A stretch of DNA of 64,000 nt from Actinobacillus seminis (GTDB taxonomy: Bacteria > Pseudomonadota > Gammaproteobacteria > Enterobacterales > Pasteurellaceae). Both the position numbers and the translations under genes were made by a program. The notes under the pieces were generated by a model. It worked only from the letters and a program-made list of their open reading frames with translations, was not told where the DNA came from and searched no databases. Shown in pieces: positions 9,805 to 20,603 of this stretch; the stretch's first letter is position 1; the number at the start of each line of letters is the position of its first letter. The stretch covers positions 1 through 64,000 of the forward strand of contig NZ_NLFK01000010.1 of assembly GCF_002263215.1 (NCBI RefSeq). Direction: 5' to 3'.

Positions 9805-10479
9805 TTAAACAATTGCTAAAATTTCAGCAAAATCGTCAAATACCCAATCAGGATTTGCCTCGGCAATTGGAATATTATAGTTGTAACCATAAGTTAACCC
9901 GACCACCGGACAACCGGCAGAATGTGCCGCCAAAATATCATTTCGAGAATCGCCGATAAACAATATTTGCTTCGGATATAAACCGAATTTCCCACATAAA
10001 TAATAAAGCGGTGCCGGATGCGGCTTGATTGCCGGTAGGGATTGACCGCCTAACATTTCGCTAAATAAATGATCAATACCGAACGCACGTAATACAGGTT
10101 GTACATGTTTCGTCGGTTTATTCGTCACTACCGCCAAAATATAGCCTTGTGCTTTCAACGTTTCTAAGGTTTCTTTGACATTTGGATATAACCTACTGAT
10201 ATTACACAGATTTTCGCCATAATAAAAACCGAAACGGCGTTTAAATTGTAAGGTTTCTTCCTCGCTCAAAGAACGACCGGTCTGTTTTTGCGCCCAATCT
10301 AACGCACGCGCACTCAACACATCCGCTCCATTACCAATCCAAGTTAAAACCAAAGCCTCTTCCGCTTGCGGCAAACCCTGCTCCGCCAACGCAGAATTAA
10401 CCGACAACGCCAAATCCGGCAAACTATTAACCAAGGTTCCGTCCAAATCAAATCCGATTAATTTAAATTGTTTTGTCAT
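9805..10479 (-). CDS. gph: Phosphoglycolate phosphatase
   Basis: 224-residue HAD-superfamily phosphatase that removes phosphate from 2-phosphoglycolate, for example from DNA repair products. HAD motif I is [10 protein letters not shown] (nucleophile Asp near residue 11). Motif II/III residues lie in [11 protein letters not shown], and motif IV is [12 protein letters not shown]. Position between rpe and trpS is the standard gammaproteobacterial order, which supports Gph over other HAD enzymes. Confidence 0.93.
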   Translation of the reverse strand: MTKQFKLIGFDLDGTLVNSLPDLALSVNSALAEQGLPQAEEALVLTWIGNGADVLSARALDWAQKQTGRSLSEEETLQFKRRFGFYYGENLCNISRLYPNVKETLETLKAQGYILAVVTNKPTKHVQPVLRAFGIDHLFSEMLGGQSLPAIKPHPAPLYYLCGKFGLYPKQILFIGDSRNDILAAHSAGCPVVGLTYGYNYNIPIAEANPDWVFDDFAEILAIV

Positions 10480-10490
10480 TTACTGCTCGC

Positions 10491-11165
10491 TTATCTCACT
10501 ACCGTTGCCAATTGTTGACGCATTTCATTGATGACTTTTTGATAATCCGGCTGATCAAAAATCGCCGATCCCGCCACAAACATATCCGCACCGGCTTGGG
10601 CAATTTGCGCAATATTATTCACTTTTACGCCGCCATCCACTTCCAAACGAATATCAAACCCGCTTTCATCAATACGCCGGCGCGCTTGTTTTAATTTTTC
10701 CAACGTCGCCGGAATAAAGGATTGACCGCCAAATCCCGGATTCACCGACATCAACAAAATCACATCCACCTTATCCATCACATAATCCAAATAACTCAAT
10801 GGCGTTGCCGGATTAAATACCAAACCGGATTTACAACCGCAATCGCGAATTAATTGTAAAGAACGATCAATATGCTCCGTGGCTTCTGGGTGAAAAGTAA
10901 TGTAATTAGCGCCGGCTTTGGCAAAATCCGGAATAATTCTGTCCACCGGTTTCACCATTAAATGTACATCGATCGGCGCACTCACACCATAATCACGTAA
11001 CGCTTTGCAAATCGCCGGACCAAAGGTTAAATTCGGCACATAATGATTATCCATAACATCAAAATGAATCAAATCCGCACCGCACTTTAAGACATTTTCT
11101 ACATCTTCGCCCAAACGCGCCAAATCGGCAGATAGAATAGACGGCGCAATTAAAAAAGGTTTCAT
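10491..11165 (-). CDS. rpe: Ribulose-phosphate 3-epimerase
   Basis: 224-residue TIM-barrel epimerase that interconverts D-ribulose 5-phosphate and D-xylulose 5-phosphate in the pentose phosphate pathway. Signatures are [19 protein letters not shown] at the start, [17 protein letters not shown] near residues 34-50 with metal ligands, [12 protein letters not shown], and LEVDGGVK. The start follows AGAGGATAAAGC. It is first in rpe-gph-trpS, 11 bases before gph. Confidence 0.97.
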   Translation of the reverse strand: MKPFLIAPSILSADLARLGEDVENVLKCGADLIHFDVMDNHYVPNLTFGPAICKALRDYGVSAPIDVHLMVKPVDRIIPDFAKAGANYITFHPEATEHIDRSLQLIRDCGCKSGLVFNPATPLSYLDYVMDKVDVILLMSVNPGFGGQSFIPATLEKLKQARRRIDESGFDIRLEVDGGVKVNNIAQIAQAGADMFVAGSAIFDQPDYQKVINEMRQQLATVVR

Positions 11166-11281
11166 GCTTTATCCTCTTTAGTTAGAAAAGAATTTGCCCT
11201 AGTGTACTACTTTATTATATAAATATTAAAGGATTTATTCTGAAAATCGCGATAACTTAGGCTTTTCTTTGAGGGAGCAAA

Positions 11282-11905
11282 ATGGGAAATTTTATTCATG
11301 GATTTTTAGTCTGTGCCGGCTTAATCGTGTCTATCGGCGCACAAAATGCGTTTTTATTAAAACAAGGCTTATTAAGACAACACGTTTTTTTAGTGGCAAT
11401 GACCTGTTTTATCTGTGATGTAGTCTTATTCGGCGTCGGCATATTAGGCTTTGGTACCCTCTTAAATCAAGCACCCATTGCCAGCGTCATTTTAGCCTTT
11501 TTCGGCGCCGCATTTTTATTTTTATATGGCGCAAGGACCTTTCTTTCTGCTTACAAAGGCACGTCTATCGTCAATTTATCCGAAGGCAAACAAACCCAAT
11601 CCGCGCTCAAAGCCTTTTTATTTACACTCGCCATCACCTTACTCAATCCGCACGTCTATTTAGATACCGTTGTGATTATCGGCAGTATCGCCGGAACGAT
11701 TGCCGGCATGGAAGGCAAAATTTTATTTATGATCGGCGCGAGCACCACTTCCGCCCTTTGGTTTTTTGGCGTCGGTTATGGCGCGAAATTACTTATTCCG
11801 TTTTTCCACAAACCGATTACTTGGCGCATTTTAGATGGGATCACAGGAACTATTATGTGGTTGATTGCATTAAGGTTAATCAAATATGGCGTGGGATTAT
11901 TGTAA
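11282..11905 (+). CDS. argO: LysE/ArgO family amino-acid exporter
   Basis: 207-residue inner-membrane protein with about six hydrophobic segments. The N-terminal signature is SIGAQNAFLLKQGLLRQH near residues 18-35, and LLNPHVYLDTVVIIG lies near residue 121; both are typical of LysE/ArgO exporters of arginine and lysine. Substrate is inferred. A GAGGGAGC ribosome site precedes the ATG. It stands alone between rpe (divergent) and ridA (convergent). A hairpin overlaps its 3' end. Confidence 0.85.
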   Translation: MGNFIHGFLVCAGLIVSIGAQNAFLLKQGLLRQHVFLVAMTCFICDVVLFGVGILGFGTLLNQAPIASVILAFFGAAFLFLYGARTFLSAYKGTSIVNLSEGKQTQSALKAFLFTLAITLLNPHVYLDTVVIIGSIAGTIAGMEGKILFMIGASTTSALWFFGVGYGAKLLIPFFHKPITWRILDGITGTIMWLIALRLIKYGVGLL

Positions 11906-11930
11906 TCCCACTCCGTTTTGCCGGCGGAGT
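11891..11930 (+). terminator. Hairpins at the argO 3' end
   Basis: GTGGGATTA (11891-11899) and TAATCCCAC (11903-11911) form a perfect 9-bp stem overlapping the stop codon. A second small stem ACTCCG (11910-11915) with CGGAGT (11925-11930) overlaps it. The T run is short, so termination strength is uncertain. Confidence 0.5.
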
Positions 11931-11940
11931 TGCCGACACC

Positions 11941-12333
11941 TTATTTACGCAGCGCAATCGCTTCAATTTCAATGCCAACCTCTTTTGGCAAACGCGCTAC
12001 TTCAACGCAAGAACGCGCCGGAAAATTCGGATGCTCATTTTCTTTAAAAAAATTCTCATATTCCGCATTCACCGCCGCAAAATCATTTAAATCTTTCACA
12101 AATACCGTCGTTTTCACAATATCCGCTACGGTCAAGCCGGCTTGCTCAATAATGGCTTTGATATTTTCTAAGGATTGGCGGGCTTGTGCCACGATATCTT
12201 GCGCCACTTCGCCGGTTGCCGGATTAACCGGAATTTGACCGGACGTTAACACCAAATTACCCAAATCTACCGCTTGTACATAAGGACCGATCGCTGCCGG
12301 CGCTTTATCCGTACTAATAATTGCTGTCATCAT
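11941..12333 (-). CDS. ridA: RidA family reactive imine/enamine deaminase
   Basis: 130-residue RidA (YjgF/YER057c) protein that hydrolyses 2-aminoacrylate and related enamine/imine intermediates released by PLP enzymes. Family features are APAAIGPYVQAVDLGNLVLTS at the N-terminus (listed as the span from residue 11), TTVFVKDLNDFAAVN in the middle, and FPARSCVEVARLPKEV with the key Arg near residue 107. The start has two adjacent ATGs; the first keeps a good distance from AAGGA. It is a single gene converging with argO. Confidence 0.95.
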   Translation of the reverse strand: MMTAIISTDKAPAAIGPYVQAVDLGNLVLTSGQIPVNPATGEVAQDIVAQARQSLENIKAIIEQAGLTVADIVKTTVFVKDLNDFAAVNAEYENFFKENEHPNFPARSCVEVARLPKEVGIEIEAIALRK

Positions 12334-12380
12334 TTTTTCCTTTAGTTTGGTTAAAATTCAAGGGCTATTGTACCCGTTTC

Positions 12381-12980
12381 TTACGAAACTTTCAGCCCGT
12401 TTAAGGCATTAATCAGGCGAATTTCCTCAAAGTGCGGTACATTTTCCAACAGAATTCGACGTGCCTGAATTTTACCTTGCGCCAACAATAAGGCACGCTG
12501 TGTTCCCGCCAGCAGCGGCGTATCCGGTGTAAACCATTGGTCACCTTGACGAAAAATCAAATTGCCGATAGAACAATCAGTAACGCAACCTTGTTTGATA
12601 ATCATGATTTCATCACAGTCACCTTTTTGCTGTAACAACCCATTGAGGTACGCACGATCAGCATATTTCAACCCATAATCAATATCATCATCAATCACCG
12701 GCTGAAATGTACGGTATGTTTTGCGCTGATAAGGAAAACATTGAATGTGATAATCGCGGGCATGATAATCAATGCGACAACGAACCAAGGGACTATCCAA
12801 CTCTGCCCAAAGTGCGGTGTTTTTTTGCAAGACTTCTAAAAGATCGTAAATTTTAACCGCACTTTTCCTGTAAAATTGCCGCAAACTTTGCTCATATCGC
12901 GCTTGATGCTGCGCGATATTTAAGATTTTTCCCTGCTCAACGGCAATGGTTTCAAATAAGGGAAATATTGTCTTTTCCAT
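12381..12980 (-). CDS. Class IV aminotransferase, likely 4-amino-4-deoxychorismate lyase
   Basis: 199-residue fold-type IV PLP protein. It is shorter than E. coli PabC (about 269 residues) but keeps the shape of the short Pasteurellaceae form. KYADRAYLNGLL near residue 107 contains the probable PLP lysine, followed by DEIMIIKQGCVTDCSIGNLIF. The expected reaction is release of pyruvate from aminodeoxychorismate to give p-aminobenzoate. Placement 8 bases after pabB and divergent from pabA strongly supports the folate role. Start follows AGGTGG. Confidence 0.8.
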   Translation of the reverse strand: MEKTIFPLFETIAVEQGKILNIAQHQARYEQSLRQFYRKSAVKIYDLLEVLQKNTALWAELDSPLVRCRIDYHARDYHIQCFPYQRKTYRTFQPVIDDDIDYGLKYADRAYLNGLLQQKGDCDEIMIIKQGCVTDCSIGNLIFRQGDQWFTPDTPLLAGTQRALLLAQGKIQARRILLENVPHFEEIRLINALNGLKVS

Positions 12981-12988
12981 TTTACCAC

Positions 12989-13969
12989 CTATTTTTTCAT
13001 TAACGGCACATAAACTTTTTGGATCAATTCTGCATATTCCTCTTGCACTTGGCTTTGCATGGTAATCCCGCCGCCGCTGCGAAAAAATAAACGCCCGTGT
13101 TGTTGTTCAATAAAACGAATGGCGACCGCACTTTGTAAACTATCGCCCAAAAACACACCAAAAATGCCGGTATAATAACCGCGTTCCCCCGTTTCCGCTT
13201 GCTGAATAATTTCGACGGTTTTTTCCTTTGGTGCGCCGCTAATGGAACCGGCGGGCAGTAAACTCGCCAATATAGTCCCAATATGCTCTTGCCAATTTTC
13301 CGCAAGATCCCCGCAGATTTCCGAACTTGTCTGCAAAATTGCGCCACTTTCCGTATCAATCCGCTCCACATAACGAAAACGTTTCACCTCAATATTGTCC
13401 GCCACTATCGCCAAATCATTACGCATTAAGTCCACAATAGTATAATGTTCCCATTGCTCTTTTTGCGAATTAAGCAGCTGTAATTCGGCTTCCGGCAGCG
13501 TCGCATCAATGGTTCCTTTCATGGGATAAGTAAAAATACGGTTATCTTGAATTTGCACAAAATTTTCCGGCGAAAAACACACAAACTCGTTACCATACAA
13601 TAACTTATATTTAGCCTGCGAATGCTTAAAAAGTTGCGGCAAGGTATAATTGGTTTGGATTTCCGTGGCATAGGTTAAATTTAACAAATAAGAATTGCCT
13701 TTTTGTAATTCCTGTTGTACCAAATCAAAACCGTGCCGATACTCCGCTTCCGGCAGCGGAAATTTATGCAAGAAAAATGAGGGCGATCCTAAATCCTCCG
13801 ATTCATTTACATTTGATAAAGAAAAAATCTGAAAAAAAACACCGCACTTCTGCGCCTCATTCAGCTTGCAAATTATTGGTTTTTTCTTTTCAAAATCAAT
13901 AAGAAAGAAAAAAGGTTGACGCAATGCGCCCCATTGATTGGCTTGCGCAATAAAGGTATCAAACAACAT
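12989..13969 (-). CDS. pabB: Aminodeoxychorismate synthase component I
   Basis: 326-residue chorismate-utilising enzyme that aminates chorismate to 4-amino-4-deoxychorismate with ammonia from PabA. It is shorter than the 450-residue enterobacterial form, with a reduced N-terminal domain. The catalytic half holds FTYPMKGTIDATLP, HYTIVDLMRNDLAIV, PAGSISGAPKEKTVEII and RSGGGITMQS. It is followed by the lyase-like gene and lies opposite pabA, which starts 79 bases away. Confidence 0.92.
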   Translation of the reverse strand: MLFDTFIAQANQWGALRQPFFFLIDFEKKKPIICKLNEAQKCGVFFQIFSLSNVNESEDLGSPSFFLHKFPLPEAEYRHGFDLVQQELQKGNSYLLNLTYATEIQTNYTLPQLFKHSQAKYKLLYGNEFVCFSPENFVQIQDNRIFTYPMKGTIDATLPEAELQLLNSQKEQWEHYTIVDLMRNDLAIVADNIEVKRFRYVERIDTESGAILQTSSEICGDLAENWQEHIGTILASLLPAGSISGAPKEKTVEIIQQAETGERGYYTGIFGVFLGDSLQSAVAIRFIEQQHGRLFFRSGGGITMQSQVQEEYAELIQKVYVPLMKK

Positions 13970-14048
13970 AACACAAAATAAATCAGTAAAATAAACTCAA
14001 TTTTAGCGTAAAATAACCTAAAAATCTGTTATTCTTTGAAATCAACTC

Positions 14049-14627
14049 ATGTCAAAACTTTTAATTATTAATAATCACGACTCTTTTACGTACAATTTAG
14101 TGGATCTCGTACGACGCTTACAAACTCCGTTTCAGGTGATCAACGTCGAGGAGGCGCATAGCAAAGCCGTTGAAAATTTCTCGCATATTCTGATTTCACC
14201 CGGTCCGGATATTCCTACAAGTTATCCGCAATTATTTGAAATATTAGAAAAATATCACCAAACACGGACATTTTTAGGCGTTTGTTTGGGGCATCAAACC
14301 CTGTGCCAATTTTTTGGTGCCGCGCTTTATAACTTAGCGCCGGTTCGCCACGGGCAGGCGCACCGCTTAAAAGTGCGGTCAAAATCGCCACTGTTTTTAC
14401 GGTTACCTGAACAATTTCAAATTGGGCTTTACCATTCTTGGGCAGTTTCCGCTCAACATTTCCCCGCCTCTCTGGAAATTACCGCCACCTGTGAACAAGA
14501 TCTTATTATGGCGGTACAACATAAAACGCTGCCGCTGTATGGCGTACAATTCCATCCGGAATCCTATATGTCAGAATATGGTAAAGAATTGCTGGGAAAT
14601 TGGCTAAACGTATTAGAACACACTTAA
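14049..14627 (+). CDS. pabA: Aminodeoxychorismate synthase component II (glutamine amidotransferase)
   Basis: 192-residue class I glutamine amidotransferase that feeds ammonia to PabB. The nucleophile elbow is LGVCLGHQT with Cys79; the His-Glu pair is in QFHPESYMSEYG near residues 169 and 171. It is the same family as TrpG; PabA is chosen because pabB and the lyase-like gene are divergent neighbours and no trp gene is near. Confidence 0.9.
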   Translation: MSKLLIINNHDSFTYNLVDLVRRLQTPFQVINVEEAHSKAVENFSHILISPGPDIPTSYPQLFEILEKYHQTRTFLGVCLGHQTLCQFFGAALYNLAPVRHGQAHRLKVRSKSPLFLRLPEQFQIGLYHSWAVSAQHFPASLEITATCEQDLIMAVQHKTLPLYGVQFHPESYMSEYGKELLGNWLNVLEHT

Positions 14628-14827
14628 AAGCTATCCTAATTACCTGTTAACGAATGAATAAGTAAATGTTGGCAGGTCATTCATCTTAAGAAAACGACCT
14701 TCCGTATCATGCTGCCTCACATGATTTTCATGCAGTTAAAAATAGGTTTGTTATATTTAAAAATCAAGGAACTAAACGCAGTTTTAAATGTGCAAAAATA
14801 AAAAATAAGCATGTTATTTTATGTTTT

Positions 14828-14841
14828 TTGATTTATATCAA
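14828..14841. promoter_or_regulatory. FNR-like box TTGAT-N4-ATCAA
   Basis: TTGATTTATATCAA matches the FNR consensus TTGAT-N4-ATCAA at all ten fixed positions. It lies 258 bases upstream of the exporter ATG and suggests oxygen-responsive control. Confidence 0.55.
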
Positions 14842-14892
14842 GAAAAATAAGCAAAAAATAGATGACTTTTTCAACTAACAGGCGTAAATTTA

Positions 14893-14907
14893 GTTGCATA
14901 ATTCAAC
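14893..14907. promoter_or_regulatory. MarR/MexR-like operator 1
   Basis: GTTGC-ATAAT-TCAAC differs by one base from GTTGA-N5-TCAAC, the box I know for MexR of the MarR family. A MarR gene lies in the same module. Confidence 0.45.
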
Positions 14908-14945
14908 TTTATTCCGAATAACGAGAAATATTCAAAGGATAAAAT

Positions 14946-14960
14946 GTTGAATGGATCAAC
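14946..14960. promoter_or_regulatory. MarR/MexR-like operator 2
   Basis: GTTGA-ATGGA-TCAAC is a perfect MexR-type palindrome, extended to TGTTGA/TCAACA. Its centre is 53 bases from that of operator 1, about five helical turns. Confidence 0.5.
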
Positions 14961-15098
14961 AATATTAAAATTTGCAAACGTCGTAATAATGCACTTTTTA
15001 GTGCCATGAAATTACAAATAATATAAAGTCGAATAAAAGCGATAAAGCTGAATATAAGGCTTTTACTTATCAATAAATCAAACCGTTGGAGGTTTACC

Positions 15099-16574
15099 AT
15101 GACAACTCAAACAGCTCCTGCTTCTACCGGAGCTAACTTTCAGGGCAACGACAAACTGTTGTTCGGTATGATTATGGGCGTAATCGCCTTTTGGCTTTTT
15201 GCGCAAACGACATTAAACATTGCTCCCGATATGGAAAAATCTTTGGGGGTTGATACCTCCGTGATGAATATTGCCGTATCCATTACCGCTCTCTTCTCGG
15301 GTATGTTTATTGTCGTAATGGGAGGCTTAGCCGACCGTATTGGTTGCGTAAAAATCTTGAATTTGGGCTTTATATTAAGCATTATCGGTGCGTTATTAAT
15401 TGCACTGGCGCCGGCCGGTTCTTTAGCTGTACCGGTATTAATGTTAGGTCGTATTATTCAGGGTATATCAACCGCCTGTATTATGCCATCCAGTTTGGCG
15501 TTAGTAAAAGCCTATTGGGAAGGTGCCGGTCGTCAACGTGCAATCAGTATGTGGTCCATCGGTTCTTGGGGTGGTTCAGGCTTATGCGCGCTCTTCGGCG
15601 GTTTGGTTTCACAAAATTTAGGATGGCGTTATATTTTCTTCGCTTGTGCAGCTGTGTCTTTATTAGGCTATCTTATGTGTCGGGGTACGCCTGAGTTCAA
15701 AATGGAAAGTTCCGGCAAAAAACACAAATTTGACTGGGCAGGCGTTATTACATTTATGATTGCCATGATCGCTTTACAAATATTAGTGACTCAAGGCGGT
15801 GATTTTGGTTGGACAAGTATGGCAACCATCGGTCTGTTAATCATCACTTTTGTCTCAATCGTACTATTCTTATGGTTTGAAGAGCGTGCTGATAAAGCCT
15901 TTGTCGATTTCTCCTTATTTAAAAATGCAACTTACACGGGAGCAACCATTTCTAATTTCTTGGTCAATGGTGTAGCGGGCATGTTAATTATATCTCTGCA
16001 ATTAGTCCAATTAGGGGGTAATATGACCGCACAGACTGCCGGATTACTCACGATTGGTTATGCTATTGCGATTATTGCCTTTATTCGCGTAGGTGAAAAA
16101 TTATTACAACGTTTCGGTGCACGTAAACCAATGATTTGGGGCTGCTTAATTACAGGCTTATCCATTGCGTTATTATTACCTACGAATATGATGTTAGATC
16201 AATATAAAATTATTGTTATCATTTCTTATATCTTGTTTGGTATCGGTTTAGCTTTCTATGCCACTCCGTCAACTGATGCTGCATTATCTAATTTACCGCC
16301 TGAACAAGCAGGTTCCGGTTCCGGTATCTACAAAATGGCATCTTCTTTAGGAGCTGCGTTCGGTGTTGCAATTTCAGCAGCGATTTTCACTGCATTGCGC
16401 GCAGACAACGGTAGTGTCTCTTGGTTAAGTGATGTCGTACCTTTTGTCGGTAGACAAGATAACCTCGCCATCCGAGAAGCGGCAACGTTTGCATTAATGT
16501 TTAACTTATTGATGATTTTAGGTGCAATTGTTTCTATTATGTTGACTGTACCATCCGGTAAAAAATCGTCTTAA
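15099..16574 (+). CDS. MFS transporter, DHA2-type (14 transmembrane) exporter
   Basis: 491-residue major facilitator protein with about 14 hydrophobic segments, as in the DHA2 drug:proton antiporter family. Motif A is GGLADRIGCVKIL near residue 75. LGRIIQGISTACIMPSSLALV near residue 121 is the motif C/D region. FATPSTDAALSNLPPEQAGSG-like sequence near residue 389 is typical of the group. A GGAGG site precedes the ATG. It leads a three-gene plus-strand module with an M20 amidohydrolase and a MarR regulator. Export of the hydrolase product or substrate is a reasonable idea, not shown by sequence. The upstream region carries FNR-like and MexR-like boxes. Confidence 0.88.
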   Translation: MTTQTAPASTGANFQGNDKLLFGMIMGVIAFWLFAQTTLNIAPDMEKSLGVDTSVMNIAVSITALFSGMFIVVMGGLADRIGCVKILNLGFILSIIGALLIALAPAGSLAVPVLMLGRIIQGISTACIMPSSLALVKAYWEGAGRQRAISMWSIGSWGGSGLCALFGGLVSQNLGWRYIFFACAAVSLLGYLMCRGTPEFKMESSGKKHKFDWAGVITFMIAMIALQILVTQGGDFGWTSMATIGLLIITFVSIVLFLWFEERADKAFVDFSLFKNATYTGATISNFLVNGVAGMLIISLQLVQLGGNMTAQTAGLLTIGYAIAIIAFIRVGEKLLQRFGARKPMIWGCLITGLSIALLLPTNMMLDQYKIIVIISYILFGIGLAFYATPSTDAALSNLPPEQAGSGSGIYKMASSLGAAFGVAISAAIFTALRADNGSVSWLSDVVPFVGRQDNLAIREAATFALMFNLLMILGAIVSIMLTVPSGKKSS

Positions 16575-16597
16575 CTTAAACAATATTATCTAACAAA

Positions 16598-16637
16598 TTT
16601 TCAGGCTACCTAAATAGAACAATAGGTAGCCTGAAAA
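16598..16637. repeat. 15-bp inverted repeat resembling a Neisserial uptake-sequence pair
   Basis: TTTTCAGGCTACCTA (16598-16612) and TAGGTAGCCTGAAAA (16623-16637) are perfect complements around a 10-base loop. Each arm contains AGGTAGCCTGAA on one strand, one base from the Kingella-type uptake sequence AGGCAGCCTGAA. It lies between the exporter and hydrolase genes, without a plus-strand T run, so it may shape rather than end transcription. Confidence 0.75.
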
Positions 16638-16663
16638 CAATAAGGCATGAGGAAAAAAAAATC

Positions 16664-17824
16664 GTGAGTACATTATTACAAACTATAATAACTGAGCAAG
16701 CGGAAAAAGCAAAAGCACATTTTCGTCATCTTCATCAATATCCCGAAGTGGCATTTGAAGAACACGAGACAGCGGCTTATATTGCTGAACGGTTAAAAAG
16801 CTGGGGTTACGAGGTTACTACCGGTATCGGTAAAACAGGCGTAGTAGGGAGATTAAAAGTAGGTGATGGTAAAGTATCTATCGGATTACGTGCGGATACT
16901 GATGCCTTACCGGTTAAAGAATGTGCGGATCTGCCGTATAAAAGCAAAGTGGAAGGTCGTTCACATACTTGTGGACATGATGCGCATACATCAATGCTCC
17001 TTGGTGCAGCTGAATACTTAGCTCGCACTAAACAATTTAACGGTACCTTAAACCTGATTTTCCAACCGGCTGAAGAAATCATGGGCGGTGCACCGGCAAT
17101 GATTAAAGATGGCTTGTTTGATCGTTTCCCAATGGATTATGTGTTCGGTTTACATAATATGCCCGGTTTAGATACCGGTAAGATCTATTTCACCGGTGGT
17201 CCGATTATGGCGGCAGTTGATAACTGGGAAATTGAATTAACAGGTAAAGGCAGTCATGGTTCAATGCCTGAAAAATCTATCGATCCATTAGTAGCAGGTG
17301 CCGCATTAGTGATGTCATTACAAACTATCGTCTCACGTAATGTAGCGCCAAAAGATTCCTCAGTGGTCAGTGTAGGCGCATTCCAGTCAGGTGATGCCGG
17401 TAACGTTATTCCACAAACTGCAATTTTACGTTTGAGCGTACGTAACAGTACTCCGGCGACGCGCGTCATGGTTTTAGATAAAATCAAATCGATCACTAAA
17501 GCGACCGCAGAAGCATATAATGTTACCTACGAAATTCGCGAAGGTCAGCCCGGTGCTATTTTAGTCAATGACGAATCACAAACTGAAAAATGTATCCAAA
17601 TCGCTTCTGAGGTATTAGGCGCTGAAAATGTGATCACACCCGGACCAACATTTATGGGAAGTGAAGACTTTGCTTTCTATGCCCAACAAAAACCAAGTGT
17701 TTATGGTTTTATCGGTAACGGTGATACTCCAATGGTTCACCACCCTATGTATGCTTTTGATGAAAACAACTTACCTGTCGGAATAGCATACTGGGTAGGA
17801 TTAGCACAAAATTATCTACGTTAA
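16664..17824 (+). CDS. M20D family amidohydrolase (hippurate hydrolase-like)
   Basis: 386-residue zinc-dependent amidohydrolase of the M20D group (HipO, IAA-amino-acid hydrolases, AbgA relatives). Metal-binding segments are RADTDALPV near residue 73, CGHDAHTSMLLGAAEYL near residue 103, and QPAEEIMGGAPAMI near residue 137. The lid domain starts near KGSHGSMPEKSIDP, and the last metal ligand is in HHPMYAFDE. The expected reaction is cleavage of an N-acyl amino acid; the natural substrate is unknown. The start is GTG at 16664 after ATGAGGA. It lies 89 bases after the exporter, across the strong inverted repeat, and is followed by a MarR gene. Confidence 0.9.
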   Translation: MSTLLQTIITEQAEKAKAHFRHLHQYPEVAFEEHETAAYIAERLKSWGYEVTTGIGKTGVVGRLKVGDGKVSIGLRADTDALPVKECADLPYKSKVEGRSHTCGHDAHTSMLLGAAEYLARTKQFNGTLNLIFQPAEEIMGGAPAMIKDGLFDRFPMDYVFGLHNMPGLDTGKIYFTGGPIMAAVDNWEIELTGKGSHGSMPEKSIDPLVAGAALVMSLQTIVSRNVAPKDSSVVSVGAFQSGDAGNVIPQTAILRLSVRNSTPATRVMVLDKIKSITKATAEAYNVTYEIREGQPGAILVNDESQTEKCIQIASEVLGAENVITPGPTFMGSEDFAFYAQQKPSVYGFIGNGDTPMVHHPMYAFDENNLPVGIAYWVGLAQNYLR

Positions 17825-17925
17825 TACCGCTTCTATTCTTTAAAAATAAATGCCAAACGGTGATTTTACTGCTTCGGCGTTTTTTATTATACGGTCTTAA
17901 CTGTTGTTTATAATTAGGAAAACAC

Positions 17926-18387
17926 ATGGCTTTTTCTCGCCCATACCTTACTTATCAATTTGAGCTGCTCAAAAATTTAGCGATTAAAGCAGCTAATCCC
18001 TACTATGAACAGGCGGCACAACTTCGTGTACGTGAATTGCGTGTATTGCGTTTAATCCATGATACCCCGGGTGTAACCGCTACCGAATTACGACATAAAT
18101 TAGTATTGGACAAAACACTGTTGTCAAAAAATTTAGCGGTATTGGAAGAACGCGGCTTAATTTGCTACAACACTGATCCGCAAGATAACCGAGTTCATCG
18201 TTTACAATTGACTGAAAAAGGTACGCAGGCATGGAAAAAATGCGAGAAAATCGGTCGTGATCTGGAAGCAAAAATGTTCGGTGAATTAAGCATTGAAGAA
18301 TTAGAGCAGCTACAACAACTGCTACATCGTGCCTATACTTCCTTTTCAAATTGGCACGAACAATATAGCAAATTTTCAGTTAAGTAG
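17926..18387 (+). CDS. MarR family transcriptional regulator
   Basis: 153-residue winged-helix regulator. The recognition helix region is TATELRHKLVLDKTLLSKNLAVL-like near residues 51-72 (quoted in parts: TATELRHKL, LDKTLLSKNL). The wing is YNTDPQDNRVHRLQLTEKG near residue 83. A C-terminal dimer helix follows. MarR proteins usually repress linked exporter or catabolic genes and release on binding a small aromatic ligand. Two GTTGA-N5-TCAAC type boxes sit upstream of the exporter 3 kb away; I infer these are its targets. It ends at a strong terminator. Confidence 0.88.
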   Translation: MAFSRPYLTYQFELLKNLAIKAANPYYEQAAQLRVRELRVLRLIHDTPGVTATELRHKLVLDKTLLSKNLAVLEERGLICYNTDPQDNRVHRLQLTEKGTQAWKKCEKIGRDLEAKMFGELSIEELEQLQQLLHRAYTSFSNWHEQYSKFSVK

Positions 18388-18430
18388 AAATCTTATAAAA
18401 AATACACCTATTTATTCTTTTCGCTAAACA

Positions 18431-18470
18431 AAAAATGCACCTTAATCTTATCCGGTTAAGGTGCATTTTT
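18431..18470. terminator. Strong bidirectional terminator after marR-like gene and obgE
   Basis: AAAAATGCACCTTAA (18431-18445) pairs perfectly with TTAAGGTGCATTTTT (18456-18470), a 15-bp stem with T/A runs on both sides between converging genes. Confidence 0.88.
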
Positions 18471-18498
18471 GTGGTGAAATCACTCAACAAAAACAAGC

Positions 18499-20602
<2,104 letters not shown>

Positions 20603-20603
20603 T

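Larger units (their letters stand above)
14628..15098. other. Long AT-rich regulatory region upstream of the MFS gene
   Basis: This 471-base stretch has no convincing gene. It carries an FNR-like box and two MexR-like palindromes (separate entries). A possible promoter, TTGCAT (14894-14899) with AATAAC (14917-14922) at 17-base spacing, is overlapped by the first palindrome. The exporter ATG follows GGAGG. It also marks the start of an 8-kb stretch without a core uptake signal. Confidence 0.5.

Noticed and set aside
17840-17885. Terminator between the M20 gene and the MarR gene
   Set aside because: Only about 5 bp of weak pairing (AAACG with CGTTT) precede the T run, so I did not call it.
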